From positions 25,844,865 through 25,908,864 of the forward strand of contig OX235275.1 in the NCBI GenBank assembly GCA_944472155.2: 64,000 nucleotides of DNA, written 5' to 3'. Below the pieces are notes generated by a model, which worked only from the letters and a program-made list of their open reading frames with translations, did no database searches and was not told where the DNA came from. Each line of letters opens with the position of its first letter. Within the stretch, counting starts at the first letter, position 1. Source of the stretch: Trichobilharzia szidati. Its lineage: Eukaryota; Platyhelminthes; Trematoda; Strigeidida; Schistosomatidae. The translations under genes were made by a program, and so were the position numbers. This document shows positions 10,600 through 21,439 of this stretch, piece by piece.

Positions 10600-11000
10600 C
10601 AAAGAATCTCGCCGCCGAGTGGTGCCTCCTAGTCTTAGCGAACTATCAATGAACTATCAAGCATATCTTGAATCCTGAGGCTGCCCGCAAAATTTATGTA
10701 AGGATTGTATCACGTCTTGAAAAAAATTTTTCATGTCTTCATATGTATATATATATATATTTATAGTGATTACGTCTAGGCAAAACCCAGAAATAATCTC
10801 CAAAATCGTTCTTTTCCCAACCCGTATTTATTTCTAGAGAACTGTTCTTTCACATCGTAGAAGATGTCAAGAAACAGTACTACACATTCGGTAGGTACCA
10901 CTGTGCTATTTATTTAGTTGTTTAATTATTCCATTGTGATCCAAGTGACACAATAGTCTTTAACAGTACGCCTCTATTTCATCCTGTCCTCCATAGTCCT
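10600..11000. other. unassigned stretch
   Basis: A TA tract lies at about 10745-10762. No gene seen. Confidence 0.4.
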
Positions 11001-11500
11001 ATTTAAGTACCCATAAGTAGTCACCTCCTTCATTAATGATTTTGTCAATGTCGTCTTTGGACCAACATACAACTTGTCCTGCACATTTCACATTAAACTT
11101 AAGAGCCAGCTTAGAGTATGATATCACTCAACGGTATTAGATCCTGACCAATCTATCCTCATTTCCCCAGGTATGTGACTTGGCGAGAAGTTATTGATTG
11201 GTTCTTCCTTACAGTCTTCTGTTACTTATCCTTTCTGTTCTCATGACGTGCCAAATCTCTGATTTAACAAAACATTAGTGTTAAAAGTCGGAATGTCGCT
11301 TTTTACGCTAAGTTCAGCAGAATAATAGAAATTCAGCTTTCTTTACAGATCCTGCCTTGGTCACCCTCATCTGTGCCGAGTTTATCTCAATCTGTTCTAC
11401 CCAAATAAATGAAAGAAGTGACCTGGTTTAGTGTTGGTTAGTTATCTTTTATTCTGCCTACACCATCTGAAAACTTGTTGCTTTTCACCTTGAGGTGACA
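11000..11500 (-). mobile_element. RTE-type remnant, reversed
   Basis: Strongly decayed minus-strand RTE sequence. Phrases such as 'ccatcctcatttcccc', 'gcgagaagttattgattggttc' and 'tgttgcttttca' match the complement of the C-terminal RTE regions at 20000-20100 and 47300. No frame survives. The remnant resumes at 11829 after a SINE pair. Confidence 0.45.
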
Positions 11501-11535
11501 TTGAACATCAGTTGTCCGCAGAGTCAAAGTTTTTT

Positions 11536-11648
11536 ATTCAAGCATTTCATCATGAGCTGACATCAGTTGAAGAACCATTGGAAAGTCAGCTGAGAGTACT
11601 GGACAGCTGTTTCGCCCAGATCGGGACTCTTCATCAGTACGAACACAC
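11536..11648 (-). mobile_element. HHR-SINE A, left arm with near-intact hammerhead
   Basis: Minus-strand 3' part of the SINE: tail 'tcatgatgaaatgc' outward, and hammerhead 11592-11648 inward. The motif reads GTACTGATGAAGA, stem II GTCC/GGGC, GAAA, ACAGCTGT (stem III palindrome), C, CAGTAC. The core is intact except for extra bases between CTGA and GAGTCC. Confidence 0.75.
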
Positions 11649-11649
11649 C

Positions 11650-11828
11650 AAGGTGGGTGCTACGAGCTCGCCTTCTAACCAAAAGGTTCTGGGTTTGAAC
11701 CCCGGTGAATGCGTAACGATGAAGAGTGCCAAACTAGGGCGAAACAGGTGTCCAGCACCCTCAGGTTTTCCAGTGGTTCTCTAAGCATTGTCAGCTTATG
11801 ATGACATCCTGTAACCAATCAAAATTTG
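11650..11828 (+). mobile_element. HHR-SINE A, right arm
   Basis: Plus-strand tRNA-like block ('ctacgagctcgcc', box B 'gggtttgaacccc'), hammerhead-like 11711-11765 (core CGATGAAGA, so the first core bases are changed; stem II GTGCC/GGGC; GAAAC intact) and the 3' tail to 'ccaatcaaaa'. Together with 11536-11648 it forms an inverted pair. Confidence 0.75.
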
Positions 11829-12015
11829 TTGAAGTCTTCTTTTCGGTCCACCTTATTCCTGTCTTCTCGCCCCATACATGCTGTCTTCAACTTGATCCAG
11901 TCCACTACAATTAAGAATATCAGAAGTGATAGTAGGTAGCAGGTTTGTCTTAGTTCTGTCTTCACTTCAAAGGCCTCCTTCGACAGCCAGTCAACGACTT
12001 AACAAATAATCTCTA
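11829..12015 (-). mobile_element. RTE-type remnant, reversed (continued)
   Basis: Complement of the RTE reverse-transcriptase segment around motif B: reversed 'gtagcaggtttgtcttagttc' corresponds to the RQGCLLS region seen at 19360-19380. It continues 11000-11500 on the far side of the SINE pair. Confidence 0.5.
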
Positions 12016-13391
12016 TAAGTACTTTTACATTATCTCAAAAAGACAAGTGAATGTCTGACTGACTGACTGTCCGACTGGAATAAAACTTCATACAATTTAC
12101 TAGTCTTGAACAAAGCAAAGGATATAACTGTAGTGGAATAATACCCGGTTCATTATTTTTAAAGAACCTTCTTTCATCTGACTACAACCTACACAATATT
12201 AGAGGAATGTGGATTACACAAATATGTTTTGAAAATATTTTTCTTCGTCACACTAGTAATGAGCTATGCATAGGGTGCAAATGTGACGTAATTTTCCGAC
12301 TATGTTATTAGTTGAAAAATAGTTGACGTCAGAACGTCTGAAAACTTATAAGATAATTGGACAATTATTATTGGAAACAATGGATACCACAGTTTTTTGA
12401 ATGGAAAGAAAGTTTGAATGAAAATGAGGCATTAGTATATTAAGTAGCTTAACTACACGAATATGTTATTTATAGTAGACAACATAATAATGTGAGTGAC
12501 ACTCGGATGAAAAAAAGTAAAGATCTGGGATAATATTTGAATTGTCCTGTTTTCTGCATTCCTCTTCATCTGCTCCCGAGATTTCTCATACATTTTGATC
12601 TCCATCTTACACATTTTCCTCTGTATCGCACTCTGACCCGTATCCAACTAATCGCTTCACATTCGTGCTACATTCAAGGGTCCACCATTCCATGGTATTC
12701 TCAGCGTACCTAAGGGGGTTGTTGCTTGATTTACTGTCAAAGCCCCTTGTTGGTACTGCTTTCTAGTAGGCTCTCTAATCTACGGTATGGAACAAAGCCC
12801 ATTGGAAAGGATTTCCGTGACGCATCAAGTTCCTGACCATTATGGATAAACTGATTTAATGCTGGCATATAAAATTCGGATTTTTCACTTTATACTAAGT
12901 TCATCAGTTTTGCGAACTGATTTCAGAGTAATAAATGTCTACCTTACATTTTCCTTTCTGGTTTTGGTTTCCTTTCCTGTGTCTCTGCCTGAAATTGAAA
13001 CGAAGCTGACTCGAGTTTGTGTGACACAGGGCATAAATCATTCACGAAGTCAAAATTTTCTGGAGTATTCTTATCGGTTCAACGTACTCGTTTCTTCTCA
13101 CTCCCAATTCACTACCTTCATCATGATCCCTTCCACCACATTTTGTTATAATAAAAATAATCTACTTTATTCCAAAAACAGTACTTATATAATACAGAAT
13201 GGAATTCTGTATTATATAAGTACTGAATTCTTAGCATTTGTCACAGTAGGGCATCTAACTTACTTAAAATATAAATAAAATTAACCAGAGGAATTTGTCC
13301 ACACTTACAGGAAGAGTAAATTCAAAAATGTGCAAAGTACAAAATGAGAATAATAAATATAATAATTTAAAACAATTAGTTCCCTTTATGA
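12016..13391. other. unassigned stretch with one perfect hairpin
   Basis: No recognised gene. An open frame at 12859-13278 (139 codons) has no domain and runs through the hairpin at 13179-13225, so I do not call it. A GACT repeat lies at about 12055-12072. Confidence 0.4.
13179..13225. repeat. perfect 22-bp inverted repeat
   Basis: Arms 13179-13200 and 13204-13225 are exact reverse complements around a 3-base spacer (gga). The arm begins 'cagtacttatataatacaga'. It is AT-rich and would form a stable cruciform or RNA hairpin. It is not a terminator call; no adjoining gene is known. Confidence 0.8.
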
Positions 13392-14125
13392 ATTTAGATA
13401 AAGCAATAAGAAGACGTAATTTGTCTGAATCGTGTAATGTATTTGCGCAACACATTTCGAACAATCTGATCACACACGGACTTGTCATAGGAATATATAT
13501 GAAATTAATAAAGAGGTAAGAGGTGAGAAAATAGACTTAGGTCAAGTTTAAAGGACATATTCAAGGTCAAAGTAACAATGAAGACCACTAAACCAAATAA
13601 CAGAGGTAATAGTACATCTGCTATGGTATCAAAACAAAATTTACCAAGGAAGGTTTAATGTGATGACGAATTGTTGCTTTGAACGCATAAAGGTGGCTTA
13701 AACTTTCTAATTGCTAGGGCTTCCACAAACTTTAGGATACGCCCCAAACACGTTTTATAGATAGGTTTAAAAGATCTGTTAACGTCAATTTTATGTCCTG
13801 TTTCTATAATATGTTTTGCAATAGAGGAGCTAGGTCTCCTGTTCTCACCATTAATGGGTTCTGAAGATTCAATTTGTTTCTGGAGCCATTTAGGAATATG
13901 CTCTGAAGCCCTTACTTGCAGAGATCGATGAGTCCTCCCTATGTATGTGTGTCCACACGTACATTCAAATTGGTAAATACAGTGGGATGTGACGTCATTT
14001 TTCTCATGTTCGAAGGGCTTAGATAGATATATTGGCTTAACATTCTCTATTATTATGATATTGGCTGCATAAAAAGTCTTTTTGACAGCAGCGTTCAGTC
14101 TTTGTCTAGTTATCAAGCTGCTTTG
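13392..14125. repeat. left arm of PLE inverted repeat
   Basis: This 734-bp segment contains the GIY-YIG/C-terminal coding region and 3' UTR of the minus-strand PLE. It is repeated as its reverse complement at 15553-16288. Shared ends are 'atttagataaagc' at the left and 'caaagcagcttgata' at the inner side. Confidence 0.9.
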
Positions 14126-15436
14126 ATGCCCCATATAAGGTAGCTTGATGTACACGTCTTTCTTAGGGGCGAGTTGGAGAGTGGGTCTTGGTGTTCTGAC
14201 TACTTTATATCTCCTGATGAACTTGTCTGGATAATTGTTATCAACCAGAGTTTGTGTCAACTTTCCTTCTTCCGCATCAAGTGTGTCTTCAGTGCATATT
14301 CGTTGGATTCTACTGAAGAGGCACCTTACTAAGGCTCTTTTGTACCGAACAGGGCAAAAACTGTGGTAATTAAGATACTGTCCTGTCCAGGTAGGTTTTC
14401 TATAAATAGATCTTTTTATTGACCCATCAAGCCGTCGACTAAGCAATATATCTAGGAAAGATAAACAGTTATCTTCCTCTTCTACAGATGTAAGTGATAT
14501 GCTATTTTGGACTTCATTCATTCGATTTAAAATTGAGGTAGCAGAACAAGACTTATCACTGATGATTACAATATCGTCTACATACCTTCTATAAAGTGGC
14601 ACATTTTCGATTAAATCCTCCGATAAATTCTCAATGTGCGACATATAAATATCTGCTAAAAGGGGCCCTAACGAACTTCCCATAGCAACACCACCAACTT
14701 GGCGGAAACAATCGCCTTCAAATGTAAACCTAACATTGTTAGGACATAGAAGTAATAAATCCCTTAAATAAGATATAGGGAACGGGATGAAAAAATTGTT
14801 TGTGGAAATATAATCACACAAAATGTCAACTGTTTTGAGCAAAGGCACATTAGTGAATAACGAGTTTACATCAAAAGAGTACATATTCTTATTCATAATA
14901 TTAATATTACTATTGTCAAGAAAATCAATCAATTCAAATGTATCTTTTAACACATACTTACAGAATTGTGTTTTAACTGGATGCAATAATTCTACTAACC
15001 ATTTAGCAAGTTTATGTGTTGGGGATTTGCACATTGACAGTATAGGACGTAGAGGATTATTGGGTTTGTGTATTTTTGGCAAGCCATACATATGCGGGAA
15101 TTTACAATCTGATGGCTTTAACGAGTCAAATTTTTCTTTACTTATAGCATTTAGGCCTTGAAGCTTCAGTAGATTAGCTGTCACTGTGCCCTGCAACAAC
15201 TGGATATCTTCTGAGGAGGGATCACGGCTAAATTCGCTTTTATCATCAAGAATAAACATAATTTTAGATTTATAGTCACTTTTATTCATGATAACGACTC
15301 CAGAACCTTTATCAGGTTTCGTAATAATGATATTGGGATTTTCCCGTAGCTCTTTCAAGGCTTTGAAATGCTGGGAATTTGAAATGCTTTTCTCGTTTGG
15401 GTTGTTGTTTAAAAACTGATGAGCTATATACACCAT
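13655..15436 (-). CDS. Penelope-like RT plus GIY-YIG endonuclease
   Basis: 593-residue minus-strand frame, the best retroelement ORF in the window. RT landmarks: TKPDKGSGVVIMNK (39-52), YGLPKIHKP (117-125), motif A FDVNSLFTNVP (188-198), motif B GSSLGPLLADIY (253-264), catalytic YVDD (285-288), FLDI (327-330) and YRKPTWTGQY (345-354). A linker leads to a GIY-YIG nuclease with CGHTYIGRTHRSLQVRASEH (494-513). The frame stays open upstream of the Met to about 15546, where the inverted copy starts, so the N-terminus is truncated and the true start is missing. The RT copies the element RNA and GIY-YIG is thought to nick the target. It is internally uninterrupted, hence fairly young. Confidence 0.9.
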   Translation of the reverse strand: MVYIAHQFLNNNPNEKSISNSQHFKALKELRENPNIIITKPDKGSGVVIMNKSDYKSKIMFILDDKSEFSRDPSSEDIQLLQGTVTANLLKLQGLNAISKEKFDSLKPSDCKFPHMYGLPKIHKPNNPLRPILSMCKSPTHKLAKWLVELLHPVKTQFCKYVLKDTFELIDFLDNSNINIMNKNMYSFDVNSLFTNVPLLKTVDILCDYISTNNFFIPFPISYLRDLLLLCPNNVRFTFEGDCFRQVGGVAMGSSLGPLLADIYMSHIENLSEDLIENVPLYRRYVDDIVIISDKSCSATSILNRMNEVQNSISLTSVEEEDNCLSFLDILLSRRLDGSIKRSIYRKPTWTGQYLNYHSFCPVRYKRALVRCLFSRIQRICTEDTLDAEEGKLTQTLVDNNYPDKFIRRYKVVRTPRPTLQLAPKKDVYIKLPYMGHQSSLITRQRLNAAVKKTFYAANIIIIENVKPIYLSKPFEHEKNDVTSHCIYQFECTCGHTYIGRTHRSLQVRASEHIPKWLQKQIESSEPINGENRRPSSSIAKHIIETGHKIDVNRSFKPIYKTCLGRILKFVEALAIRKFKPPLCVQSNNSSSH

Positions 15437-15546
15437 CTTGGCCTTAAACCAACCCCGATCTTCATCGGATGTTGCGGCAAGAGGTTTGAGTTGGTCGTAT
15501 AAGTTTTCAAACTCAGCATGTATGGCAAAATCCGTAAAGTGCGTGC

Positions 15547-16023
15547 GTGAAACAAAGCAGCTTGATAACTAGACAAAGACTGAACGCTGCTGTCAAAAAG
15601 ACTTTTTATGCAGCCAATATCATAATAATAGAGAATGTTAAGCCAATATATCTATCTAAGCCCTTCGAACATGAGAAAAATGACGTCACATCCCACTGTA
15701 TTTACCCATTTGAATGTACGTGTGGACACACATACATAGGGAGGACTCATCGATCTCTGCAAGTGAGGGCTTCAGAGCATATTCCTAAATGGCTCCAGAA
15801 ACAAATTGAATCTTCAGAACCCATTAATGGTGAGAACAGGAGACCTAGCTCCTCTATTGCAAAACATATTATAGAAACAGGACATAAAATTGACGTTAAC
15901 AGATCTTTTAAACCTATCTATAAAACGTGTTTGGAGCGTATCCTAAAGTTTGTGGAAGCCCTAGCAATTAGAAAGTTTAAGCCACCTTTATGCGTTCAAA
16001 GCAACAATTCGTCATCACATTAA
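15547..16023 (+). pseudogene. inverted duplicate of PLE GIY-YIG C-terminus
   Basis: Plus-strand frame nearly identical to the last ~156 residues of the minus-strand PLE at 13655-15436. I see two amino-acid differences (P for Q before FECTCG; E for G in TCLERIL). It keeps the complete CGHTYIGRTHRSLQVRASEH motif but has no reverse transcriptase. The inverted copy is joined directly to the 5' truncation point of the other element, as in the inverted pseudo-LTR arrangement known for Penelope elements. Confidence 0.85.
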
Positions 16024-16288
16024 ACCTTCCTTGGTAAATTTTGTTTTGACACCAAAGCAGATGTACTATTACCTCTGTTATTTGGTTTAGTGGTCTTCAT
16101 TGTTACTTTGACCTTGAATATGTCCTTTAAACTTGACCTAAGTCTATTTTCTCACCTCTTACCTCTTTATTAATTTCATATATATTCCTATGACAAGTCC
16201 GTGTGTGATCAGATTGTTCGAAATGTGTGTTGCGCAAATACATTACACGATTCAGACAAATTACGTCTTCTTATTGCTTTATCTAAAT
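15553..16288. repeat. right arm of PLE inverted repeat
   Basis: 736-bp reverse complement of 13392-14125, covering the coding end and 3' UTR. Both 3' ends point outward. Confidence 0.9.
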
Positions 16289-16632
16289 ATAGTAATAATA
16301 ACAACAGTGGGTTTGTTTCAAAACAGTACTGTCGATACAGTTTGGAAATTTTAGCATGTTATAGATTATTGGTTGTAATGTTGAGGGGAAATACAAAGTT
16401 AACAGTTATAACACAGCTTAAATGATGTTCACACTTATGAATAAATAAACAAATAGGAACAAATAATTGAGAGGATTATAAATATAAGAAGAACAATAAC
16501 AATAAATCTTGATGTTATAAGGGTGGAGAAAATGGTTTATTTACTAGTGCAAAGAAGGTTAGTTAGTTCATGCCTAACACTATTTTCATCACATAAAATA
16601 TGTGTCAAATATGGTATAGTGAAATTCACATA
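16289..16632. other. unassigned stretch
   Basis: No gene recognised. The CR1-like remnant begins on its right. Confidence 0.4.
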
Positions 16633-17286
16633 CTAAGACGTACTTCCATAAAGTCTTTCGAAAAGACTTCTTGTTTTACCTGGGGAGACAAAAGTTTGGA
16701 GCTGCAGGTAAAGTGGATGCTCACAGTTTGACAAAATTCCTTTAGTAAATTTGTTGCATGACATCATGTGCCTATCAGTGACGATGTCAGCGACATGACC
16801 CAACGGGATATCACTAGGTCTACTGACAGTTTTCAGAATTCTACCAGGTATGAAGTAGTCTTTCCTAAGCAACCCAGGAAAGAATAAGGGTGAACAGTAA
16901 GGAAGAATAGGCAAGATGCACGAGTTGACAAACTGTAAGAGGAATAATTGGGTTATGTCTGAATGCCTTAACTTCCCAATGTAAAAAGTCAGACGAAATA
17001 TTCTTATAGAAATCACTAAGACATGGGAAGACCAGGATAGGTCAGAAGAAAGAATTAATCCAAGATACTTAACTTCAGACTTGATTTCTCTGCCACTATC
17101 ATCAATTTTACAACGACCATAGAATTTACCAGCTTGATTTAAGTTTGTTTTACATCTGAAACTGAAATCGACAGTCTGACATTTAGAAGGAAATACCATC
17201 GGTAATAGTAGGCAGCAGCCCTGCCTAACATTTCCGTCTACACTTGAAATGCTGTACTGAGTTTTCCGTTGTGAATCACTTGACAT
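16633..17286 (-). pseudogene. CR1-like non-LTR retrotransposon, RT C-terminal remnant
   Basis: 217-residue minus-strand frame. CKTNLNQAGKFYGRCKIDD is followed by SEVKYLGLILSSDLSWSSHV, the 'hydrophobic-LGhxhD-xLxWxxH' region found after the palm in CR1/Jockey-group reverse transcriptases. RLTFYIGKLRHSDITQLFLL and LPILPYCSPLFFPGL follow, as in the C-terminal domain of those elements. The N-terminal ~35 residues (NVRQGCCLLLPM) resemble an RTE motif B, so the frame may be a chance fusion of two remnants. No YxDD is present. A short relative lies at 33150-33440. Confidence 0.6.
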
Positions 17287-18094
17287 CTGAGATTGTCATA
17301 TAGCTGTGGATTGTAACGTTCTGTAGTCTTGACTTGCTACGAAACACTTTGCAGGCTTTTCAATTTGTGAGTGTATCAACAAAGGTAGTAAGCAAGATGA
17401 ACCAGTTTTCTTTCCTGGGTACAAGCGTTTAGTTTCTTCAGTTAACCGCAAACTACTTCAGTCAAATGCAGTCGGCTGCATTCAATCAATAAGACTTCAA
17501 AAAACAAAAGTCCTATCCGCCTGCATGCTAATTACATGTTCATAAATTCATACGAGACAAACAATCGCAAAAATAACAAACACCCATATGTCAACCTTGC
17601 GGTTTCCCACTTTTTTTCAAGTCGTATGTTAAACGTTACAGTTAGACAGTTAGGGCAGTTGTCAAAACGTTACATCTGATCAGATCATACATAATTCAGC
17701 TATGCAGACCCAAAAGAAAGATAATCTCCTGATATATTAATAGCAACAATGTGTAAGGGCGGAAAAATTTATGCAAATAATTATACACTTACCAATAATT
17801 CTTTTGATAGTTTCCTCTGAATGAATGACTGAACTGCCTCCTATTATGAATGAAGTTGATAATTTATTCTCCCTGATTGTGTCTCTGTGATTCCCGCCCC
17901 TCTCCCGCCTCTGATTACTTCTCTAAGACATCAGAAGACATTAATAATTCCCTAGGGGAAAATCATGGAAACAGAAAAAAGTCAAGGGATTTGAGAATAA
18001 TTTCTCGCCTTTCTTACAAGTGATCGCCATAAATATATATATGCATATTCATACCAAGATATGAATAATGTATTTCCAAATTCATTATATATTT
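17287..18094. other. unassigned stretch
   Basis: AT-rich; no gene or repeat family recognised. Confidence 0.45.
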
Positions 18095-18220
18095 ATTTTT
18101 CAAGTATTGGTTTTGTAAGGATTTTGTTTGATTGGTTTGAGAATTTCATCGCAAGCTTACATCAGTCAGAGAACCATTGGAAAATCTGGGAGTACTGGAC
18201 AGCTGTTTCGTCCTAGTTTA
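18095..18220 (-). mobile_element. HHR-SINE A, left arm
   Basis: Minus-strand tail and the 3' half of the hammerhead (GGACGAAACAGCTGTCCAGTAC); the 5' half of the motif is missing at the junction near 18220. Confidence 0.7.
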
Positions 18221-18350
18221 TGCCATTGGATCGAGTCCAAGTGGCCTAATGTTCTACGAGCTCACCTTGTAATCAGGACGTCCTGGGTTCGAACCCCGGT
18301 GGCGAGTGCATACGGATGAAGAGTCCTGAACTAGGACGAAACAGCTGCTC
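18221..18350 (+). mobile_element. HHR-SINE A, right arm
   Basis: Plus-strand tRNA-like block with an exact box B GGTTCGAACCC at 18286-18296, then a hammerhead-like core CGGATGAAGA, GTCC-tgaacta-GGAC stem II, GAAAC and AGCTG. It is truncated just after the cleavage site. Position 2 of the core is changed (CGGA for CTGA). Confidence 0.75.
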
Positions 18351-18369
18351 ATTATATTTATCTTATCTA

Positions 18370-18545
18370 AATTTTGATGACCGGCAGGAGAATTTAGGAT
18401 GCATATATCCCTCTTATTTGGGATTAGATAGCTAGATTTATATGCAAGTTTTGAAGCAAACACTGTACTCATCACGTTAAACATTTGACTACGAAGTAAC
18501 CTGTTTTGCAACTGTTTCTGAATTTTCCTATCGATCTATTGTATT
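18370..18545 (-). mobile_element. SM-alpha remnant, strongly decayed
   Basis: Follows the order of the SM-alpha copy at 8290-8654: 'gatgaccggcag', 'ggatgcatata', 'cttatttgggatta', and at the right 'tgaattttcctatcgatctattg'. The ribozyme core is lost. Confidence 0.5.
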
Positions 18546-18949
18546 GCATAGGGTTGAAATTCCGCATTTTTATGGGTATGTCAGCCTCTTTATTGACGTC
18601 TTGACTGTGTTTTGAAATTATTAAAGTTAGTTTTAGCTAGGGGCGTTTTATCCATGGCACTTTTGAATAGATGCCTGGCAATTCGGTCAGCGATAACTTC
18701 GTTATAATTTCAAGAAATGGCCAGTAATAGCCATTACGCGAAATGTACCACCTATTGCCCGATAGTCTCGTGGGAAGAGACTTAGCATTGTCTGTGAGGT
18801 TCGGGGATCAGTGGGAAAAACACGACTAACTAGGGACCTCAGTTATATGTATCTGAAATATTCTCAAATGGACAGCATGCAAATCTTAAATTCCGCTGTT
18901 ATTCACGGTCAGCTTTCGTTGAAATGACTAACAAGTAGAAAGGCTCCGT
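18546..18949. other. unassigned stretch
   Basis: No gene recognised. Confidence 0.4.
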
Positions 18950-19095
18950 CAGCTCGTCGTAGTTCCACGCTATCTTCTGCAGTCTTGTTTATCTGTCTCC
19001 ACGATTGCCCTTAGGTTTTCATCTTCTCCTCAAGCAGTATGCTCCACATCAACCTCGGAATTACAGTCAACTTTTCATTTACTATTCAGGTTCCA
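18950..19095 (-). mobile_element. RTE-type fragment, reversed
   Basis: Resembles 26900-26990, 49860-49930 and 51690-51740, which lie in reversed RTE remnants ('cacgattgccc...ttcatctcctc'). It abuts a plus-strand RTE copy at 19100, giving an inverted arrangement. Confidence 0.35.
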
Positions 19096-19099
19096 AAAG

Positions 19100-20335
19100 T
19101 CATGCATTGATCAGATCGCCACATTACGGATCATCATTGAACAAAGCCTGGAATGACAGTCACCTCTATATCTCAACTTCATCGACTTTGAAAAGACCTT
19201 TGACAGCATCAATCGAGAGGTGCTTTGGAAACTACTTCGCTACTACCAAGGGGTGCCACTGACAATTATACATCTCATCCAACAGCTGTACGACAATCCT
19301 CCACGCCAAGTAATCCACAACGGAAACTTACGGAATCCTTCAAAGTGAAGTCGGGAGTAAGACAAGGCTGCCTACTATCACCAATGATTTTCCTGATTGC
19401 AGTAGACTGGATAATGCGACAAACAGCGGGCAATGAGGAAACAAGCATAAAATGGACTCACACAAAACTTGGAGGATCTGGACTTCGCCGATGATATATG
19501 TCTGATTTCCCACAAACTGGAAGATATGCAAGCGAAAAGCAACAAGTTGGCAGAAGAGGAATCCAGAGAATATAGGACTCCAGGTGAACATAGAGAAAAC
19601 AGAGGTGTTGAAGATTCCTGCACACCACCAATGGCAAAAATAACAGCAACAGACAACATTCAGCATAAATGGGAGGAACCTGAAAGAAACAACCTCCACT
19701 ACCTACCTACTTGGGAAGCATTGTTTCAACTATAGGCAGACGGAACTGACGAGGATATCAAAGAAAGAATCGGAAAAGCAAGACAAGCTTTCACTACTCT
19801 CAAGTCTATGTGGAGGTCAACAGCACTCAGCATCAAAACCAATATACGGATTTTCAACTCCAATGTGAAGTCAGTGCTACTATACGGATCAGAGACTTGA
19901 CCAGCGCGTCATAAAGAGCATCTCAAACAAAATACACACCTTCATTAACAGTTGTCTTCGCTCAATACTCAAGATCAGATGGCCGGCCAGAAAAGATCAG
20001 CAACAGAGTTGGATCTCTGGGAGCGAACGAACACAGCAGGAACCGATTGTGAAACAAATAGGCAGGAAGAAATGGAGATGGATTGGCCAGACATACTCTG
20101 AGGAAACCATCAAGTGACATCACTATACAAGCCATTGCTCGAGTGGAACCCGAAAGGGAAGCGGTGAGTTGTTCGTCAGTGCAAGGGTGACTTGGAGGAG
20201 GTCATGTGAAGAGGAGATGAAGGCATGTGGGCAGACTTGGAGCCAGGTGAAGACTCTAGCAGAGAACCGAACTCAATGAAGACGCACGGCTAAAGCCCTA
20301 TGTTCCTGTAGGAATTAAAAGAAACAATAATATTA
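19100..20335 (+). pseudogene. RTE-type retrotransposon, RT core to 3' end
   Basis: 5'-truncated plus-strand RTE copy with frameshifts. Readable parts: FIDFEKTFDSINREVLWKLL (RT motif A, aspartate in FDS), GVRQGCLLSPMIFLIAVDWI (motif B), DLDFADDICLISHKLEDMQ (motif C, FADD), DGTDEDIKERIGKARQAF, NSNVKSVLLYGSET (19861-19900, then a stop) and the C-terminal SDIT...EWNPKGKR...TEALCS tail near 20110-20320, ending in an 'aat' tail. All RT catalytic motifs can be read but no single frame spans them, so the copy is dead. Confidence 0.8.
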
Positions 20336-20589
20336 TTAATAATTCAGGTTCCACTGGAGTGTCTGCCTGATTCTTGATTTCACTTTTCAGTCTCCTCATC
20401 ATATCTGGAATCCATCTTTTTTTCCTCATGCGTATGTTTAGGTTGCTAGATTCACTAGGTTGTAGAGAGGGCGGCTATAGAAATAAAGTCTGCTGACACC
20501 TGTTTAAAATGGTTTTCGTGGCATTTGTGCGTAGCTTCCGAAATATACACAACTGATTCACCGGAAAGATCTTGTCGTTCACGATGAGT

Positions 20590-20850
20590 GTAGTTGATTT
20601 CATCACACTGTTTTCAGATGCATGAGGATCTCCCTTGTTTCACCTATATCGTCTGGTTTGAAATCTTCATCCGTCGCTGCGACAGCTGTAGCTGGAAAAG
20701 TACTGAGTATGACTGATTCTTCTTGTTGTTGTTTGTCAAGGGAATTCAGCACCTGTGCTACCTCTTCTATTTTTACTACGTATATACCTGAAATGTGCTC
20801 ATTCATACTACAGTTTCATATTTCTATTTCAATTAGTTATTTCATTTGAT
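20590..20850 (-). mobile_element. RTE-type remnant, reversed
   Basis: Minus frame 20806-20603 reads TAVAATDEDFKPDDIGETRE, which aligns to the TDED-K-IGKAR motif of RTE elements (compare 19740-19790). The remainder is too decayed to place. Confidence 0.45.
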
Positions 20851-21009
20851 TCCGTGCTCTCAGTTTGCAACAGTTGTGATGTAGCATTCTTCAGTAGAGG
20901 TATGAACAACAACCTCGTTCTGAATTGATCGACATAATGAATGAAATTCTTCTTTGCTGGATTACTGAACTAACTTTGAGTTAATAGGATACTAAGGTGT
21001 TATTATTTT

Positions 21010-21290
21010 CTTAACGAAACTTAAGGCCCCCATCGGGCGCCAGTGAGTCGGTAGCACAGCGGTTAGGACTCTCGCCGACCATGCACATAGTCCATAGTTC
21101 GATCACCTGCCAACGCACTTCTTTACCTCGCTTAGCCAGAAATAATGCTGGTGAAGAGAAAAAGTTGGGCGTGAGGCTGGCAACTGCATCTTGTAAAATA
21201 AACACTGCTACAGAAACTTCAAGCCACTGGCGTGAAGCACTATGTTCCACTGGGGAACGTGAAGGAAAAAAAAGGCTTCAGCTGTACATT
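21010..21290 (+). mobile_element. SINE C tRNA-like block joined to RTE-type flank
   Basis: 21040-21110 has the tRNA-like block of SINE C ('gtcggtagcacagcggttag', 'agttcgatcacc'). The rest ('ggctggcaactgcatcttg', 'aaaataaacactgctacag', 'cactatgttccactgggg') resembles 32150-32290 and probably belongs to an RTE-associated unit. An 85-codon open frame here is not credible. Confidence 0.5.
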
Positions 21291-21439
21291 ACTATTTTAT
21301 ATAATTCTCATAAGTCCTCATTCTACCTTACTCTATGATCATATAGACGCCCTCACCTTCTCTGTACACGAAGTCCTCTGTGTTACCGTAAAAGGTAAGC
21401 CTAACTAGTCGTTTCCTATTTGGATTGAACTAGTAGGCT

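Noticed and set aside
12055..12072. GACT repeat as a satellite
   Set aside because: Only about four units; ordinary microsatellite.
12859..13278. 139-codon open frame as a gene
   Set aside because: Hydrophobic and T-rich with no domain, and it runs through a perfect inverted repeat. No start context or acceptor stands out.
21081..21338. 85-codon open frame
   Set aside because: It spans a SINE tRNA-like head and an RTE-associated repeat; no protein family seen.
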